A DNA stretch of 11,311 bases from Dehalococcoidia bacterium (GCA_030612345.1 JAUWOB010000014.1:1-11311); one strand, 5' to 3'; positions 1 to 7,289 are shown, counted from the first letter of the stretch. Translations and numbers: made by a program. Notes: generated by a model not told the origin, from the letters alone.

Positions 1-312
1 GGTTTCAAGTTTGTATGGGCAGATGACGCCATCTTCTACTATGGACCACCCAAGTCGATAGCAGATTTCAGTCATCAGTGGTGCAGGTATTTCTTCTATA
101 CCAAGAAATCGTGCCAATACTTCGGTGAAGAGCTGATACGCGGGGAAATGAGTGTTCCCGGTTTGTGGCGAACAATCACGTCTTGTCTTCTTCGTCATCC
201 ACTCTGCGGACTAATGTGGCTCATAGGCTTTGCCATAAGCAGAGTAGAATTTATGCTTGGAGTTGATTTCGATAAATATGAACGCGGTTTGTTCTGGACA
301 AAATCCGGTTAG
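1..312 (+). CDS. Partial glycosyltransferase-like protein, C-terminal end
   Basis: The frame is open from the first base and ends at TAG (310-312), giving 103 residues; the N-terminus lies outside the window. The visible part begins GFKFVWADDAIFYYGPP, followed by an aromatic and basic stretch (HQWCRYFFYTKKS). It then has a hydrophobic segment around residues 68-90 (HPLCGLMWLIGFAISRVEF) that could be one membrane span or a membrane-attached helix. An acidic/aromatic block followed by a basic amphipathic helix and a C-terminal membrane segment is the usual ending of GT-A fold family 2 glycosyltransferases, which build polysaccharides at the inner membrane face. The catalytic domain is not visible, so this is a family-level guess. 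It could instead be another membrane-associated enzyme. The next gene is over 400 bases away, so it probably belongs to an upstream operon. Confidence 0.5.
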   Translation, partial: GFKFVWADDAIFYYGPPKSIADFSHQWCRYFFYTKKSCQYFGEELIRGEMSVPGLWRTITSCLLRHPLCGLMWLIGFAISRVEFMLGVDFDKYERGLFWTKSG

Positions 313-740
313 CTGGAAGATATCACGAAAAGAGCCAAGTAACAGAGGTTAAGCAACCAGTGGTAAAAGCAGGAAGTCTCTCATTATAGGTGGTACTAAA
401 AATGGGGGCACCCCAATACCGTCCGGCACAGATTCGAAGAAGAGGCACGGGAAACGCATCCTCATAATCGTGGTTAGCTTTGAAACACGCAGAGCGAACA
501 GAGTGCAAGGGAGCTATTCTCCGCTTCCTCCTACCATTAGCTCTGCTGCTGAGCGGGTAGAGGATTTTCTCTGTCCCTGCTATAATCCAGCCTGCAGGTA
601 ACTACAGCGAACTACATGTCTGAGGCACGGATGACGATCAATCTGTAGCGCCGTGCGGCATTCTGAGTCGCCACGCATTGCGGGATGCGGTTAGCCTGGG
701 TTGCATCTTCATGTACCGTGCCACAAAAAGGGAGGAAACG
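313..740. other. Intergenic region with a weak promoter candidate
   Basis: No convincing gene lies here; the short open frames lack ribosome binding sites and family resemblance. A small hairpin (5-bp stem TGGGG/CCCCA at 403-415, loop GCA) has no T-run after it, so it is only a weak terminator candidate for the upstream gene. A perfect TATAAT at 581-586 could be a -10 box for the downstream peptidase, but the matching -35 position (about 557-564) is a poor match to TTGACA. If used, it would give a leader of roughly 150 bases. Confidence 0.4.
731..735 (+). promoter_or_regulatory. Ribosome binding site fixing the start of the first M42 peptidase
   Basis: GGAGG sits 5 bases upstream of the ATG at 741, inside a purine-rich AAAAAGGGAGG run. 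The frame stays open upstream to an ATG at 678, but the 21 extra residues do not resemble the M42 N-terminus. Starting at 741 gives MELLKRLSEAPGIPG, the standard family beginning. Confidence 0.8.
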
Positions 741-1772
741 ATGGAACTTCTGAAAAGGCTCTCTGAGGCCCCGGGCATCCCCGGTAGAGAGGAGGCCATC
801 CGAACCATTGTTCGGGAGGCGCTGGGTGCCCATGTGGGCGAGATTGCAGTTGACCGCCTGGGTAATGTCATCGCCCACAAAAAGGGTACCGGTCCCAAGG
901 TGATTATAGCAGCACACATGGACGAGATTGGGTTTCTCGTATCCCATTTGGACGAGGAGACAGGGTTCTTGCACATCGAGCCCGTAGGCGGGTTTGACCC
1001 CCGCACGTTGATTGCCCAGCGACTGATGGTCCACACCAGAGATGGCGCAATTTACGGACTCATTGGCATCAAACCCGTCCATGTGCTCACCGAGGAAGAA
1101 CGGAAAAAGACACCGGAGATGAAGGATCTGTTCGTTGATATCGGCCTTTCCGGCAAGGAAGCCAAAGAAAAGGTACACATCGGTGATCCGGTAACGCTTG
1201 TGCAGACATTCGCTGAGGTGGGAAACCTGATCACGGGCAAGGCGCTTGATGATCGATTGGGCGTGTACGTGGGAATCGAGGCGGTGAGAAGGCTGCGGAA
1301 GCACAAAGCAGACATCTACTTTGTGGCCACGGTGCAGGAGGAGGTGGGGCTGCGGGGAGCGCGGACATCCGCCTTCGCCATCGCCCCGGACATCGGAGTG
1401 GCGCTGGATACGACCATCGCCTGTGACATACCGGGTGTGCCCACCCATGAACAGGTGACCCGCCTTGGCAAGGGTGTAGCCATCAAGTTAAAGGATTCGG
1501 CCTCCATCTCTCATCCCGGACTGGTGCAGTTCCTGGTGAAGTTAGCCGAAGAGCGGAAGATCCAGTATCAGCTCGAGATACTGCCGCGGGGTGGCACAGA
1601 TGCCGGTGCAATTCAGCCTGCCCGGGAGGGGGTAGCCGTGGTCACAATCTCCCTTCCCACCCGTTATGTTCACACGGTGGTGGAGACCGCCCACAAGGAG
1701 GACATCGACGCCGCCATCAACCTGCTTGCCGCCTTCCTCGAGACGTGCCATAAGGCCGACCTCCAGCTATAG
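741..1772 (+). CDS. M42 family metallo-aminopeptidase (first copy)
   Basis: This 343-residue protein is a cytoplasmic di-metal aminopeptidase of family M42 (TET/FrvX/YpdE/CelM type). In this family, proteins usually form dodecameric shells that trim short peptides to amino acids. All expected metal and catalytic positions can be read: His59 and Asp61 in AAHMDEIGF, the Asp170-Asp171 pair in ALDDR, Glu200-Glu201 in VATVQEEVG, Asp223 in ALDTT and His311 in RYVHT. The glycine-rich PRGGTDAGAIQ (282-292) is also typical. The inserted lid-like domain falls between about residues 68 and 160. Family length is about 340-365, so the protein looks complete. A second, clearly diverged M42 gene lies at 4257. 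Family is certain; substrate preference cannot be read, and 'endoglucanase' labels sometimes given to this family are unlikely. It stands alone on its strand, converging on the Fe-S gene. Confidence 0.93.
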   Translation: MELLKRLSEAPGIPGREEAIRTIVREALGAHVGEIAVDRLGNVIAHKKGTGPKVIIAAHMDEIGFLVSHLDEETGFLHIEPVGGFDPRTLIAQRLMVHTRDGAIYGLIGIKPVHVLTEEERKKTPEMKDLFVDIGLSGKEAKEKVHIGDPVTLVQTFAEVGNLITGKALDDRLGVYVGIEAVRRLRKHKADIYFVATVQEEVGLRGARTSAFAIAPDIGVALDTTIACDIPGVPTHEQVTRLGKGVAIKLKDSASISHPGLVQFLVKLAEERKIQYQLEILPRGGTDAGAIQPAREGVAVVTISLPTRYVHTVVETAHKEDIDAAINLLAAFLETCHKADLQL

Positions 1773-2001
1773 GCTAGAGGGCCGCCCCCGAACTAGCATA
1801 CTGCCGGACCCTATAGGGGCCGTCGCATGCTGGACGCCATTCGATTGGTCACCGTGCCGCGTAACCTCCGGCGCGGGACAAACGGAGAGGTACGAGCCAA
1901 CCATGTCGGCTTCTGCCCTAGGTACTTGATACCTGCTTAGAGACGATGCGTATCACTCCAATGAAGCTTCTTCCCGAAAGAGACTCACTAGGGTACCGCC
2001 C

Positions 2002-3009
2002 TCAAAGCGAGATGTGTTCAGGAGGCCTGACCTCCACGAGCTTGATAGCCTCCGCCTCGCATCCCGCGGCACAGACCCCACACCCAAAGCACCCTTCCCG
2101 GTCCACCTGCGCCTTGAGCTTCTTCTCCCCGGAGACCTTCTTCATCTCTATTGCCTCAAACGGGCACCGCTCCACGCAAGTCTGACACCCGTTGCAGGCT
2201 GCCTGGTCCACATCCGCCCGAAATCTACTCTTAAGCACTCCTTCCGCCAAGCCGCCATACCGGATAAGAGGATAGTAAAAGACACAGCAGTCGCTGCAGC
2301 AATTGCAGATTACGCTACTGACTTCCGCACCGTTGTAGACGCTGTGTATAAGGCCGGCCTCTGCCGCTGCGTCCAGCACCTGCATTGCCTCTTCTCTGGT
2401 CAATTCCCTGCCGGTCCCTCTAGTCATGGCATATTCGGCTGCCCGGTCAAGCTGGAGACATACGTCGAGCGGCGAGTCACATCTCTTAGCCACTCTTCGG
2501 CAGGAGCAGCGGACGACGGCAAACTTGGTCGCCTTGTCAAGGATAGCCTCCAGGTCCTCGGTCGGAAGGAGTTTTGCTCCTTCGGCAATGGCTTTCCTGG
2601 CCGGGATTATCCTCCAGACAGGCACTTCCAAGGCCTGAAGTCCCTTTGCCCAATTGGGATACAATTCTGCCTGGCAGAAGTCCTCCCAGAGATCGAGGAG
2701 TTCACGCCCCCAGATGTAGTCCAGCCTCACATCGGAGGCCGTGGCATCATGGAGCTGTAATATATCCCTGGCAGGTTGGTAGCCCCTGGAGGTCATGAAA
2801 ACGACCCCTTTCCCAAAGAGGCCGCCGAGCCTCTTCTCTATCTCTGCCTCCTCCTTGCTCAGCCTCTGGGCAAGGTCAGCTACAGGGCAAGGAAGAGAGG
2901 CTACTATCTCGGCCTCTTCCTCATCCATGAGCCTTTTGAGTATCCTCTTAAGCCTGTCCGATCCTGCATAACCGAGCTTCTCAGTCAAGATTGCGTAGGC
3001 GTCTTTCAT
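2002..3009 (-). CDS. Winged-helix/4Fe-4S cysteine-rich protein, function unknown
   Basis: The 335-residue product has three visible parts. The N-terminus (about 1-80) looks like a winged-helix domain: helical repeats, a CPVADLAQRLSKEEAEIEKRL helix-turn-helix-like stretch, then GKGVVFMTSRGYQP as a wing. The middle carries CxC-x6-C-x6-C (Cys168, 170, 177, 184) and a dense ICNCCSDCC cluster (Cys235, 237, 238, 241, 242). The C-terminus is a two-cluster ferredoxin module: Cys272/275/278/282 followed by Pro, and Cys307/310/313/317 without the usual Pro. It could bind two 4Fe-4S clusters plus at least one further cluster or metal. The ATG at 3009 overlaps the upstream stop as ATGA and has AAGGAGG 7 bases before it. 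A start at 3171 would run far into the neighbour and is rejected. I do not recognise a named family. Electron transfer or redox sensing is inference; there are no signal peptide or membrane spans. Confidence 0.85.
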   Translation of the reverse strand: MKDAYAILTEKLGYAGSDRLKRILKRLMDEEEAEIVASLPCPVADLAQRLSKEEAEIEKRLGGLFGKGVVFMTSRGYQPARDILQLHDATASDVRLDYIWGRELLDLWEDFCQAELYPNWAKGLQALEVPVWRIIPARKAIAEGAKLLPTEDLEAILDKATKFAVVRCSCRRVAKRCDSPLDVCLQLDRAAEYAMTRGTGRELTREEAMQVLDAAAEAGLIHSVYNGAEVSSVICNCCSDCCVFYYPLIRYGGLAEGVLKSRFRADVDQAACNGCQTCVERCPFEAIEMKKVSGEKKLKAQVDREGCFGCGVCAAGCEAEAIKLVEVRPPEHISL

Positions 3010-4004
3010 CTGTATGCCTCCTTCCTTTCGGGTGCGATGAAGAACACCACCCCATTCCCATCCCTCTCCCAGCCCACCTTCCCCTCCTCCTCGAGATACT
3101 TGAGGTGAGCCATAGCTTCCGCAAATGCGAAGAGCTTCTGTATCGGAGGAAACCGATCCCAGGCCCCGCAATCTATGTCCCAGGTCATCTGCCCTGCAAC
3201 CTGAAAGGCATTCTGCCTACCTCTCTCCAGAATAGAGATGACTTCCTCGAGCCTTGCGCGGTGGTGATCCTTCAACTCCCGGATTCTCTCCCTGTGATTC
3301 CTGAAGATTCTCCTGTGACCAGGCAGCACGAGTTCAACGTCCAGGTTATAGACTTTGTCCAGGCTCATCAGGTATTCATGCAATGGATTTCGCTCCTTGG
3401 AGGAGAGAGTGATATTCGGAGTGATATCAACAAGCATATGGTCACCGCATACAAGTATCTTCCTGGTGCGCTCGTAGAGACAAATGTGACCTTCAGTGTG
3501 TCCGGGCGTTTCAACACATTCAAACAGGTAATCCCCGATGCTCAGCGTATCGCTGTCCTTCACGATACATAAATTCAAGGAGGAACCCGTGCTATACCTG
3601 CGAGCGGGATGACTTCCGATAGCCGTCTCAAGCTCCTCTGGAGGAAAGCCCCGCTCAAGAGCAAAATCAATCTGCTCCTGCCAATGCTCGGGCGCAGCAG
3701 ACCTGATGATCCGGGCGTCCGCCCGGCCGAAGTACACTCTCGCCCCCTCGCCAGCCAGTGTTGACACTAACCCTGAGTGGTCCGCATGCATGTGCGTGAC
3801 GAAGAAGTCAGCTTGCCCCACCTCTATACCGCATTCCTTCAACCCGGAAGCCAGTGCCACCATACACTCCTCTCGATTCCAGCCAGTATCAATGACCAGA
3901 GACCGCTCTGCCCCCTTGACGACATAGGAGTTGGTGGCTTTCAGAGGACTTCCCGGGAGAGGAACCTTGATTCTATACAGACCTGGTAAGATTTCCTCGA
4001 ACAA
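3006..4004 (-). CDS. Metallo-beta-lactamase-fold hydrolase
   Basis: This 332-residue protein has the full metal-binding set of the MBL superfamily: THMHADH (His71, His73, Asp75, His76), His169 in ETPGHTEGH, Asp188 in VCGDHM and His230 in VLPGHRR. The N-terminus (EEILPGLYRIKVPLPGSPL, then NSYVV and LVIDTGW) is the canonical first strand pair. The C-terminal 60-70 residues, ending in a helix and wing (LKYLEEEGKVGWERDGNGVVFF), look like the winged-helix tail found in LACTB2-like MBL proteins. The superfamily hydrolyses thioesters, lactones, phosphodiesters and other substrates; the substrate here is unknown. The start is TTG at 4004-4002: an in-frame TGA lies three codons upstream and no ATG fits the N-terminus. 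The ribosome site (GAGAAG) is weak. Its stop overlaps the start of the Fe-S gene, so the two form an operon, divergent from the second M42 peptidase. Confidence 0.9.
   Translation of the reverse strand: MFEEILPGLYRIKVPLPGSPLKATNSYVVKGAERSLVIDTGWNREECMVALASGLKECGIEVGQADFFVTHMHADHSGLVSTLAGEGARVYFGRADARIIRSAAPEHWQEQIDFALERGFPPEELETAIGSHPARRYSTGSSLNLCIVKDSDTLSIGDYLFECVETPGHTEGHICLYERTRKILVCGDHMLVDITPNITLSSKERNPLHEYLMSLDKVYNLDVELVLPGHRRIFRNHRERIRELKDHHRARLEEVISILERGRQNAFQVAGQMTWDIDCGAWDRFPPIQKLFAFAEAMAHLKYLEEEGKVGWERDGNGVVFFIAPERKEAYR
3017..3023 (-). promoter_or_regulatory. Ribosome binding site of the Fe-S gene, inside the MBL gene
   Basis: On the minus strand AAGGAGG lies 7 bases before the ATG at 3009-3007, within the last codons of the MBL gene. 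Together with the ATGA stop-start overlap (3009-3006) it fixes the start and suggests translational coupling of the two genes. Confidence 0.75.
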
Positions 4005-4041
4005 CGCTTCTCAAAACCCTTATCACGGCATTGACCGCAAA

Positions 4042-4062
4042 CGTAGTGAGATCTCAGTTACG
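4042..4062. repeat. Imperfect palindrome in the divergent intergenic region
   Basis: A perfect 10-base palindrome TGAGATCTCA (4047-4056) is flanked by matching outer arms CGTA (4042-4045) and TACG (4059-4062), separated from the core by one and two bases. It lies in the presumed 5' leader of the MBL gene, just downstream of its promoter candidate. It could be an operator for a dimeric regulator or an RNA hairpin. The function is inferred from position only. Confidence 0.35.
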
Positions 4063-4081
4063 CCGGTCCTGTGTTGAGGCA

Positions 4082-4110
4082 AACCTAGCACATTTTCCCG
4101 CAATTGTCCA
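4082..4110 (-). promoter_or_regulatory. Candidate promoter for the MBL/Fe-S pair
   Basis: On the minus strand TGGACA (4110-4105) is followed after 17 bases by TAGGTT (4087-4082), preceded by TG in the extended -10 position. The -35 matches five of six consensus bases; the -10 only three of six. It would give a leader of about 70 bases before the TTG start. Moderate support only. Confidence 0.35.
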
Positions 4111-4158
4111 CCTAATCGCGACAGATCCCTCTCCAATGCCCACTCTCACTACGAGCCC

Positions 4159-4187
4159 TTGACAGCGGGTGCTGACGGTTGTAGCAT
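4159..4187 (+). promoter_or_regulatory. Candidate sigma-70-type promoter for the second M42 gene
   Basis: A perfect -35 TTGACA (4159-4164), a 17-base spacer and TAGCAT (4182-4187, four of six consensus bases) lie about 70 bases before the ATG at 4257. The same arrangement, including the extension TAGCATTCT, recurs at 5450-5481 before the aldehyde dehydrogenase gene, which strengthens both calls. Confidence 0.55.
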
Positions 4188-4256
4188 TCTACGCTAGGTA
4201 ATCTATCCGAAGACGACCGCAGTGATTCAAGATCCTACTTAGCTGGAGGGAAACGT

Positions 4257-5339
4257 ATGGACGACGTAGAAGTGCTACTGAAGGAACTCACCGAAGCCAG
4301 TGGCATATCCGGGCATGAGACTGAGGTGCGCCGATTGGTTCAAAACCACCTGGGGCCACTGGGTGAAATCAGCCATGACAAACTCGGCAGTGTCATCTGC
4401 AGGAAATGCGGTGAAAAGTCGGAACCGAAGATAATGATAGCAGCTCACATGGACGAGATTGGCTTTGTGGTAAGCCATGTCACAAAGGAAGGCTTCCTCA
4501 GATTTGCTGCGTTGGGAGGGTGGTGGGATCAGGTTTTGCTGGCGCAGAGAGTGACGATCAAGACGACGCAAGGGGATGTTGTTGGCACAATTGGCGCCAA
4601 GCCACCACACCTTCTCTCGGATGAAGAACGCAGAAAACTTGTTGAGAAGAACGACATGTATATTGACATCGGCGCCACCTCACGAGAAGAGGTTGAAAAG
4701 GCAGGAGTGGGTGTTGCGGACCCCATCTTGCCCACGAGCGGATTCACAATTCTAGCCAACGGCAGGACGTATTTGGCCAAGGCCTTTGATGATAGGGCGG
4801 GCTGTGCCCTGGCCATCACCACAATGAAAAGAATGGTCAGCATCAGCCATCCGAATACGCTCTTTGCTGTGGCTACGGTTCAAGAGGAGGTTGGCCTGAG
4901 GGGAGCGACGACAAGTGTGAAGGTAGTAGACCCTGATGTGGCGATTGTCCTGGAAGGAACTGCGGCTAATGATATGCCCGGGGCAGGTAATGAAGGTCAT
5001 CAAGTACTGAAACTCGGTGCAGGGCCCGTGGTAACGTTCTACCGCCAGGATATGATCCCCAATCACCAGTTGCGCAGCTTGCTGATAGATATCGCGAAGA
5101 GGGAGGGCATCCCGGTCCAGATCCGGGCAGATGGCAGAGTTCGCGGGGGAACCGACGGTGCTGCCATTCATCTCCACGGGAGCGGTGTCCCGACGGTAGT
5201 ACTCAGCCTGCCGGTGCGTTACGTACATAGCCACGGTGCGATTATGCATCGAGACGATTTTGATGCTGCTGTTGAGTTGCTGATAGGGGCAATCCGCGAA
5301 TTGGACCAGAAGGCCGTGACAGGCATGACTGCCTGGTAA
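4257..5339 (+). CDS. M42 family metallo-aminopeptidase (second copy)
   Basis: The 360-residue protein is a second M42 di-metal aminopeptidase. Visible key residues are His64 and Asp66 in AAHMDEIGF, Asp178-Asp179 in AFDDR, Glu210-Glu211 in VATVQEEVG, Glu233 in VLEGT and His324 in RYVHS. RGGTDGAAIH (296-305) is the usual glycine-rich loop. At the metal ligand where the first copy has Asp223, this one has Glu233; both are found in the family. It is somewhat longer, with an insertion around 150-175 before the DD motif and a tail past 345. GGAGG at 4245-4249 precedes the ATG by 7 bases. The two copies share whole motifs but differ throughout the lid domain and in the loop after the Asp/Glu ligand. 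They are therefore old paralogues, likely with different peptide preferences. Its own promoter candidate lies at 4159. Confidence 0.93.
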   Translation: MDDVEVLLKELTEASGISGHETEVRRLVQNHLGPLGEISHDKLGSVICRKCGEKSEPKIMIAAHMDEIGFVVSHVTKEGFLRFAALGGWWDQVLLAQRVTIKTTQGDVVGTIGAKPPHLLSDEERRKLVEKNDMYIDIGATSREEVEKAGVGVADPILPTSGFTILANGRTYLAKAFDDRAGCALAITTMKRMVSISHPNTLFAVATVQEEVGLRGATTSVKVVDPDVAIVLEGTAANDMPGAGNEGHQVLKLGAGPVVTFYRQDMIPNHQLRSLLIDIAKREGIPVQIRADGRVRGGTDGAAIHLHGSGVPTVVLSLPVRYVHSHGAIMHRDDFDAAVELLIGAIRELDQKAVTGMTAW

Positions 5340-5364
5340 AGCTGCCGATCGGACCGAGCAGCTT
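5339..5364 (+). terminator. Hairpin directly after the second M42 stop codon
   Basis: AAGCTGC (5339-5345) pairs with GCAGCTT (5358-5364) around a 12-base loop, beginning in the TAA stop codon itself. The position suits a terminator or mRNA 3' end, but the T-run expected of an intrinsic terminator is missing. A second small hairpin (TGGGTGC/GCACCTA, 5374-5390, one G-T pair) follows closely. Confidence 0.35.
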
Positions 5365-5711
5365 ACCTACGCATGGGTGCCTGGCACCTACCCGTCGCAG
5401 AATCAACACTGTATTGGCGCACAGACCAGTCGTTCCGGCGGGGCAGGGTTTGACAAAAACCGCGGAAAGCTGTAGCATTCTGCTACCATTGATTTGTGCC
5501 CAGACCACTCAACTGACGCAAGGAAGCAGCCCTCAGGATGGCAAGTGAAAGGGTAAAGGCGGCAATATTCTGAGATGCTATCCCATAAGCAGCAAACTCC
5601 AGTTCATCTTAAGCCCAACGATTTTCCGGTTCATACGTGCAGTGCTGGCCGTCTTGCGGCACAGCCTGCCATAGGAACAAAAAACAAACTCACAAAGGAG
5701 GCAAGTAAGAC
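5365..5711. other. Intergenic region and long leader of the P5C dehydrogenase gene
   Basis: No gene is supported here. Besides the hairpin at 5374-5390 and the promoter at 5450-5478, the stretch 5486-5693 would be a roughly 225-base untranslated leader if that promoter is used. Its last part is A-rich (ACAAAAAACAAACTCAC) and runs into the AAAGGAGG ribosome site at 5694-5701. I cannot match the leader to a known riboswitch class. Confidence 0.5.
5450..5478 (+). promoter_or_regulatory. Candidate promoter for the P5C dehydrogenase/KOR block
   Basis: TTGACA (5450-5455), 17 bases, then TAGCAT (5473-5478), continuing as TAGCATTCT. Hexamers, spacer length and the three following bases are identical to the element at 4159, although the spacers differ. 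It is about 230 bases before the GTG start. Confidence 0.5.
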
Positions 5712-7289
5712 GTGGACAAGACTAGCGCAACGATGATCGGTGAAATCTTCCCCTGGCACCCTGATGAGATTTCCGGTGCTAAGCCAGCGAGGTTGAAGAA
5801 CTTCATCGACGGAAAATGGGTGGAGGCAAAGAAGTATAAGGAGGTTCTGGACCCCGTGTCGGGTGAGCCGTTCATCCAGATGCCAGACACCAGTGAAAAG
5901 GAGCTGGCACCCTTCATTGCATCGCTGGCAAGATGCCCCAAGTATGGCCTGCATAACCCGTTAAGAAACCCCGAAAGATACCTGTTATACGGAAGAGTGA
6001 GCGGAAAACTGGGCGATTTCCTCAGAAGCAGCGACGGCGAAAAGTACTTCACCAGGCTGATCCAGAGAGTGATGCCCAAAGATACAGAGCAATGCCGTGG
6101 CGAAGTCACTGTCACCGCCACGTTCCTGGAGAACTTCTCTGGAGACCAGGTCAGGTTCCTGGCCAAGGGACAGACCACTCCCGGCGACCACCTGGGACAG
6201 GAGGCGGTAGACTACCGCTGGCCCCACGGACCGGTGGCTGTGATCACGCCTTTCAATTTCCCCGTGGAGATAATGGGGCTACAGGTGATGGGCGCCTTGT
6301 TCATGGGCAACAAGCCAGTTCTAAAGCAGGCCTCAATCACTTCCATTGTGGCCGAAGCTTTTGTCAGGCTGCTTCTTCACTGTGGCATGCCCGAGCAGGA
6401 CCTGCTTTTGATTCACTGCGGCGGGCAGGTGATGGAGAAACTGGCAACCAACCCTGTTGTCCAGTTCACCCAGTTCACCGGCAGTACCTCTGTTGCGGAG
6501 CGACTCCTGGAATTGACCGGTGGCAAGTGCCGAATCGAGGATGCCGGCTTTGATTGGAAGATAGTCGGGCCCAATGTCATTCTCTCCATGGTCGATGCTG
6601 TAGCAGCACAGTGTGATAGGGATGCCTATGCGGCGAGCGGCCAGAAATGTTCAGCCCAAAGCCTGCTGGCCGTCCACGAGAACTGGGTAAAGGCAGGACT
6701 GCTGGAGAAAGTAGCCGGGCTCGCCAGCAAGCGTAATCTGAAAGACCTTACTATCGGCCCGGTGCTGACCTGGAACAACGAGATGATTGAGGCGCACATA
6801 AAAAGGCTGCTCAGCATCCCTGGCGCGAAAATACAGTTCGGGGGCAAGCGCTTGACCGGGCATTCAATACCCTCGTGTTATGGTAGCTTCGAACCTACTG
6901 CTGTTTACGTACCGCTGGAGCAGATCTTGCCCAATCTCGATGCTGTGGCAACAGAGCTCTTCGGGCCCTTCCAGGTCATAACGACCTGGAAATCCAAGGA
7001 TGACCTGAAGCTGTTTCCGCAGATATTCAATAACATGACCCACCACCTGACTGCCGGAATAGTTGACAATGACCCGGACTTCATCAACTACATGCTGGGT
7101 CAGACCATCAACGGCACCACTTATGCCGGCATAAGAGCGAGAACTACAGGGGCCCCTCAGTGGCACTTCTTTGGTCCGTGTGGCCATCCCGCCGGTGCCG
7201 GCATCGGAACAATAGAGGCCATCAGGAATGTCTGGTCACAGAACAGGACAATCATAAAGGATACTAATGCCCTCTCCTACACCGAGTGA
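5712..7289 (+). CDS. Aldehyde dehydrogenase, ALDH12-type P5C (glutamate-semialdehyde) dehydrogenase
   Basis: The 525-residue protein is a complete NAD(P)-dependent aldehyde dehydrogenase. Motifs in order: ITPFNFP (178-184), Lys205 in KPVLKQAS, QFTGSTS (254-260), SGQKCSAQS (309-317) with catalytic Cys313, and ELFGPF (415-420). The stretch IEDAGFDWKIVGPNV replaces the usual ELGGK segment. Together with DAYAASGQKCSAQS, HENW, TIGPVL, EPTAVYVP and NGTTYAG, it closely matches what I remember of plant ALDH12, mitochondrial delta-1-pyrroline-5-carboxylate dehydrogenase, rather than the bacterial PruA/ALDH4 type. That enzyme oxidises glutamate-5-semialdehyde to glutamate in proline and arginine breakdown. 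The start is GTG, with AAAGGAGG ending 10 bases upstream. The KOR genes begin 85 bases downstream on the same strand, fitting glutamate to 2-oxoglutarate to succinyl-CoA. No proline dehydrogenase is visible. The superfamily is certain; substrate rests on remembered similarity. Confidence 0.88.
   Translation: MDKTSATMIGEIFPWHPDEISGAKPARLKNFIDGKWVEAKKYKEVLDPVSGEPFIQMPDTSEKELAPFIASLARCPKYGLHNPLRNPERYLLYGRVSGKLGDFLRSSDGEKYFTRLIQRVMPKDTEQCRGEVTVTATFLENFSGDQVRFLAKGQTTPGDHLGQEAVDYRWPHGPVAVITPFNFPVEIMGLQVMGALFMGNKPVLKQASITSIVAEAFVRLLLHCGMPEQDLLLIHCGGQVMEKLATNPVVQFTQFTGSTSVAERLLELTGGKCRIEDAGFDWKIVGPNVILSMVDAVAAQCDRDAYAASGQKCSAQSLLAVHENWVKAGLLEKVAGLASKRNLKDLTIGPVLTWNNEMIEAHIKRLLSIPGAKIQFGGKRLTGHSIPSCYGSFEPTAVYVPLEQILPNLDAVATELFGPFQVITTWKSKDDLKLFPQIFNNMTHHLTAGIVDNDPDFINYMLGQTINGTTYAGIRARTTGAPQWHFFGPCGHPAGAGIGTIEAIRNVWSQNRTIIKDTNALSYTE

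Noticed and set aside
678..740. Extended start of the first M42 peptidase at 678
   Set aside because: The family begins at about MELLKRLSEAPG, and GGAGG is correctly spaced for the ATG at 741.
612..1448. Long minus-strand open frame (278 codons) opposite the first M42 gene
   Set aside because: It mirrors a strongly conserved peptidase gene, lacks a ribosome site, and its translation is low-complexity with many Cys, His and Arg. It is a shadow frame.
1773..2001. Terminator or extra gene between the convergent M42 and Fe-S genes
   Set aside because: Only short palindromes such as CCCTATAGGG (1809-1818) without loops or T-runs; no open frame with support.
2014..2760. Plus-strand open frame of 248 codons opposite the Fe-S gene
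   Set aside because: The minus strand gives conserved ferredoxin motifs and a good start; the plus frame shows no family features.
3010..3171. Extended N-terminus of the Fe-S protein starting at 3171
   Set aside because: It would overlap the MBL gene by over 160 bases and is glycine-rich filler; ATGA overlap plus AAGGAGG supports the start at 3009.
2991..3572. Plus-strand open frame of 193 codons opposite the MBL gene
   Set aside because: The opposite strand encodes the complete MBL metal site; this frame has no recognisable motifs.
5560..5615. Short resemblance to a glycine riboswitch (AGCAAACTCC) in the leader before the P5C dehydrogenase gene
   Set aside because: Only a few bases match; the paired helices and second aptamer are absent.
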